Assembly (NCBI GenBank): GCA_007571355.1
Contig: RKRO01000088.1
Coordinates: 1-7,954 of the forward strand
DNA: 7,954 nucleotides
Direction of reading: 5' to 3'
DNA from: Candidatus Poribacteria bacterium
GTDB taxonomy: Bacteria; Poribacteria; WGA-4E; WGA-3G
Part shown: positions 6,071 through 7,954 of the stretch, one piece after another
Layout: every line of letters starts with the position of its first letter
Position numbering within the stretch: the stretch's first letter is position 1
Made by a program: the position numbers and the translations under genes
The notes under the pieces: model-generated
What the model was told of the DNA's origin: nothing
The model's database searches: none
Seen by the model: the letters and a program-made list of their open reading frames with translations, nothing else

Positions 6071-6101
6071 CTTTTATAGTAAAGCCCGTAAGGATTGAAA
6101 C
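6071..6101 (+). CRISPR. Solitary CRISPR-repeat-like sequence
   Basis: The stretch ends in GCCCGTAAGGATTGAAAC (6084-6101), the typical 3' end of many type I and III CRISPR repeats (GGATTGAAAC). A small CTTT/AAAG stem (6071-6074/6081-6084) precedes it. It lies about 50 nt downstream of a strong promoter, where the first repeat of an array would sit. No second copy occurs within the next 100 nt or elsewhere, and no cas gene is present, so this is at most a relic or an unrelated look-alike. Confidence 0.25.
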
Positions 6102-6116
6102 ACATCCCATCCAAGC

Positions 6117-6159
6117 GATACCCTCTGATTCCTCCTGCTTGTGGTGGGAGAGGGGTATC
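6117..6159 (+). other. Leader hairpin before the MFS gene
   Basis: GATACC(C)CTCT (6117-6126) pairs with AGAGGGGTATC (6149-6159), about 10 bp with one bulge, and CTCC/GGAG can extend the stem inward. There is no T-tract after it, so a terminator is unlikely. It overlaps the 5' end of repeat copy B and lies inside the predicted MFS leader transcript. Confidence 0.5.
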
Positions 6160-6209
6160 TTCGTCCAAGTGTGCATTTATTTTCGACTTTCATGATAAAT
6201 CGCATCCCT
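6127..6209 (+). repeat. Intergenic repeat, copy B
   Basis: This is the second copy of the repeat at 5826-5907, in the same direction and about 300 bp away, collinear through GAT(C/T)C, AGGGGT, TCTT, AAGTGTG and GATAAATC. It ends 25 bp before the MFS start codon, so it forms most of that gene's immediate 5' leader. The two copies bracket the promoter and the CRISPR-repeat-like sequence. Confidence 0.6.
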
Positions 6210-6234
6210 TGATTTGTTAGGCAGGAGCATGCCG

Positions 6235-7464
6235 ATGCTATTTCGCTTTTCACTGTACGGATTCCTGAAGAACCAACGCTACTACGATCCGTTTCTGTAT
6301 CTGGTGTTCCTTGAGAAGGGGTTGTCCTATCTTGAAATCGGCATCTTGATCGGATTTCGGGAGATTTGCACCAACCTATTTGAAATTCCGTCCGGTGCTC
6401 TCGCTGACCTTTACGGCAGACGACGCGCCATGATTTTTTCGTTCTGCGCCTATATCGTCTCTTTTGCAATATTCGCTGAAAGTACATCGCTGTTCCTGCT
6501 TTTCGCTGCCATGTTTTTCTTCGGCTTAGGCGACGCGTTCCGCAGTGGCACCCACAAGGCGATGATCTTCGATTGGCTCCGCCTGCAGGGACGCTCAGAC
6601 GAAAAAACAAAAGTATACGGTTTCACCCGATCCTGGTCACAGATGGGATCCGCTATTTCAAGTCTCCTCGCCGGTGTGCTGGTCTTTTACCGTGGTAATT
6701 TCTCAGACATCTTCTATTTTACGATCATTCCCTACGCGCTGAATATCATCAACTTCCTCGGCTACCCCGCACACTTAGATGGCGATAAACAGAGCGAATT
6801 TTCGCTTAAAGCGGTTTCACGCATGCTCGGCAGTGCCTTGAAACAGTCTGTCCAATTCGCCCCGCTCCGGCATCTCGTTTTTGAAGGCATGGGGTTTGAA
6901 GGCATGTATAAAGCCAGTAAAGACTTTCTCCAGCCAATACTCAAACAGGCAGCACTGGCACTCCCCTTATTTTTAGCACTGGATGCGTCAAAACGCTCGG
7001 CATTACTTGTTGCCGGGGTCTACTTTATCCTCTATTTCCTATCCTCTTTCGCCTCTCGAAACTCCCACCAAATCTCATATTGGCGCGGGAGTGACGAAGG
7101 GGCTGCACGCTTCATGTGGTGGATAGATTTGGCACTCTTTGCCTTGTTGATTCCGGCACTCTGGTTCAATTGGTATCCAGCAATAATTTTGCTGTTTGTC
7201 GCCTTGGCGATGCTCCAGAACTTCTGGCGACCTGGATTGATTAGCCGTTTCAATGCGCAATCCACACCGGAAATGAGCGCGACAATCCTATCTATTGAGG
7301 CGCAAGCGAAATCCTTAGCAACCATCGTCCTCGCTCCCCTGCTCGGATGGATAATCGATTCAGTCGGCAACTTTTGGCCAGTGGGAATTGTTGGAACGTG
7401 CATCGCCCTTGCAATTCTGCTTGCATACCGCGGTGAATTAGAAGAGCGTGCTGTATCAGCATGA
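6235..7464 (+). CDS. MFS transporter, 409 aa
   Basis: A Major Facilitator Superfamily secondary transporter of the inner membrane, with a length typical for a 12-helix member. Motif A is clear at residues 54-64 (GALADLYGRRR), in the loop between helices 2 and 3. FRSGTHKAMIFDW (102-114) resembles the SGT-x-EAL-x-D stretch of a broad group of drug/sugar-efflux-like MFS proteins, with His-Lys in place of the usual acidic pair. The substrate cannot be told from sequence. Among possible starts (TTG 6214, ATG 6229, ATG 6235), the SD AGGAG at 6223-6227 is 1 nt from 6229 but 7 nt from 6235, so 6235 is chosen. It is probably driven by the promoter at 5989-6016 through a long leader. Its TGA overlaps an ATG at 7461 (ATGA), suggesting coupling to the next gene. 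No link with the glycosylation operon is evident. Confidence 0.85.
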   Translation: MLFRFSLYGFLKNQRYYDPFLYLVFLEKGLSYLEIGILIGFREICTNLFEIPSGALADLYGRRRAMIFSFCAYIVSFAIFAESTSLFLLFAAMFFFGLGDAFRSGTHKAMIFDWLRLQGRSDEKTKVYGFTRSWSQMGSAISSLLAGVLVFYRGNFSDIFYFTIIPYALNIINFLGYPAHLDGDKQSEFSLKAVSRMLGSALKQSVQFAPLRHLVFEGMGFEGMYKASKDFLQPILKQAALALPLFLALDASKRSALLVAGVYFILYFLSSFASRNSHQISYWRGSDEGAARFMWWIDLALFALLIPALWFNWYPAIILLFVALAMLQNFWRPGLISRFNAQSTPEMSATILSIEAQAKSLATIVLAPLLGWIIDSVGNFWPVGIVGTCIALAILLAYRGELEERAVSA

Positions 7465-7580
7465 ATGGTCAAACAGAAATTGTCAGGAATGAAGTGAAAA
7501 AAGCAAACGCGACCTACTCGAAGAGTTCGAGGACGATTGCGGCATTTCAAATAAGGAACATCTATATATGCCCTACATAA
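7461..7580 (+). pseudogene. 39-codon frame overlapping the MFS stop; possible frameshifted 5' end of the next gene
   Basis: The ATG at 7461 overlaps the MFS TGA and reads MNGQTEIVRNEVKK, then meets a run of six A (7497-7502). The 0 frame continues with a less protein-like sequence to a TAA at 7578-7580. The -1 frame from the A-run (equal to one extra A) reads SKRDLLEEFEDDCGISNKEHLY and flows without a stop into the methyltransferase-like frame. So this may be the true N-terminus of that gene, broken by a homopolymer error, a real frameshift or slippage. Alternatively it is non-coding and the next gene starts at 7568. Confidence 0.35.
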
Positions 7581-7954
7581 ACTGCCATAATAATAACTAT
7601 TATTCGCCTGGTGAGAACTTATCGAAGCTGTTTCAGGAATTAGTGGTCAAACCATTTGAGAGTCCGCAACCATTGACCCCAGCGTGGATATGCCATGTGA
7701 GAAATAGAAACTCCAAATACCATAGGGAGACAATCCTGGAACAAGGAGGTACCAACTTTGATGAACCTTTTGACGGACTTACCCCCAAGGAAAAGGTGTT
7801 AATCTATTGTCGCTATTATATGCCGATGCACCTTTTTAGTTCTTATCATATTTTCAGAAAACACCTTGCATCCATAAGCGACAAAGTTATATTTATTGAC
7901 TTTGGTTGCGGTCCCTTAACTTCTGGTATCGCGTTTTGGGCAGCTTTTGCAGGA
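7568..7954 (+). CDS. Putative SAM-dependent methyltransferase, N-terminal part (129 aa to window edge)
   Basis: The frame is open to the last base. Residues 107-117 read VIFIDFGCGPL, a hydrophobic beta strand followed by D-F-G-C-G-P, the motif I loop (D-x-G-x-G) that binds S-adenosylmethionine in class I methyltransferases. The first 105 residues are polar, with many Asn, His, Tyr and Cys, and are not recognised; they may form a family-specific cap. The ATG at 7568 has AAGGA (7554-7558) about 10 nt before it. The same frame is open back to 7493 and looks coding, so a longer N-terminus through a frameshift is possible (see 7461-7580). Later motifs and the acceptor are beyond the window. It follows the MFS gene in the same direction and may be co-transcribed with it. 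Confidence 0.55.
   Translation, partial: MPYINCHNNNYYSPGENLSKLFQELVVKPFESPQPLTPAWICHVRNRNSKYHRETILEQGGTNFDEPFDGLTPKEKVLIYCRYYMPMHLFSSYHIFRKHLASISDKVIFIDFGCGPLTSGIAFWAAFAG

Overview
The window reads as bacterial chromosome with a strong + strand bias: every gene I can support is on the + strand. Moderate GC, structured intergenic repeats and Cys-rich hypothetical proteins beside a GT-C glycosyltransferase suggest an uncultured bacterium. The style (diverged intergenic repeats with a GATAAATC end, membrane-anchored proteins with a 'PVKVYKTT'-like segment) recalls Candidatus Poribacteria, but that is recollection only; no rRNA or other phylogenetic marker is present.

Layout. Positions 1-362 carry no gene. 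They hold an intrinsic terminator of an upstream gene (26-69), a potentially folded stretch (138-206), a candidate promoter (189-217) and a nested hairpin at the predicted transcript start (224-277). Then comes an apparent five-gene operon: orf1 (363-545, tiny membrane/secreted protein), orf2 (542-1018, exported protein with 14 Cys, ATGA-coupled to orf1), a perfect 15-bp inverted repeat in the orf2-orf3 gap (1069-1111), orf3 (1136-1867, single-pass helical protein), orf4 (1903-3159, duplicated Cys-rich protein) and an STT3/PglB-like oligosaccharyltransferase (3169-5640). Positions 5641-6234 are intergenic: two diverged copies of one repeat (5826-5907, 6127-6209), a near-consensus sigma70 promoter (5989-6016) and a solitary CRISPR-repeat-like sequence (6071-6101). 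An MFS transporter (6235-7464) follows, then the 5' part of a putative SAM-dependent methyltransferase (7568 to the edge), whose N-terminus may be frameshifted.

The most interesting part is the operon. Its unrecognised proteins share modules. Orf2 and the C-terminal half of orf4 end in the same Cys module, with identical spacing and a common CVGHTC motif. Orf3 and both halves of orf4 share a helical module framed by (Y/F)P and YP at the same 18-residue distance. The STT3-like enzyme that closes the operon keeps the DxD, TIxE/SVAE-like and VKT(I/L)(I/V)D landmarks, but has NFDHG where the family has WWDYG. I infer, without proof, a dedicated system in which exported Cys-rich proteins are substrates or partners of a divergent N-glycosyltransferase.
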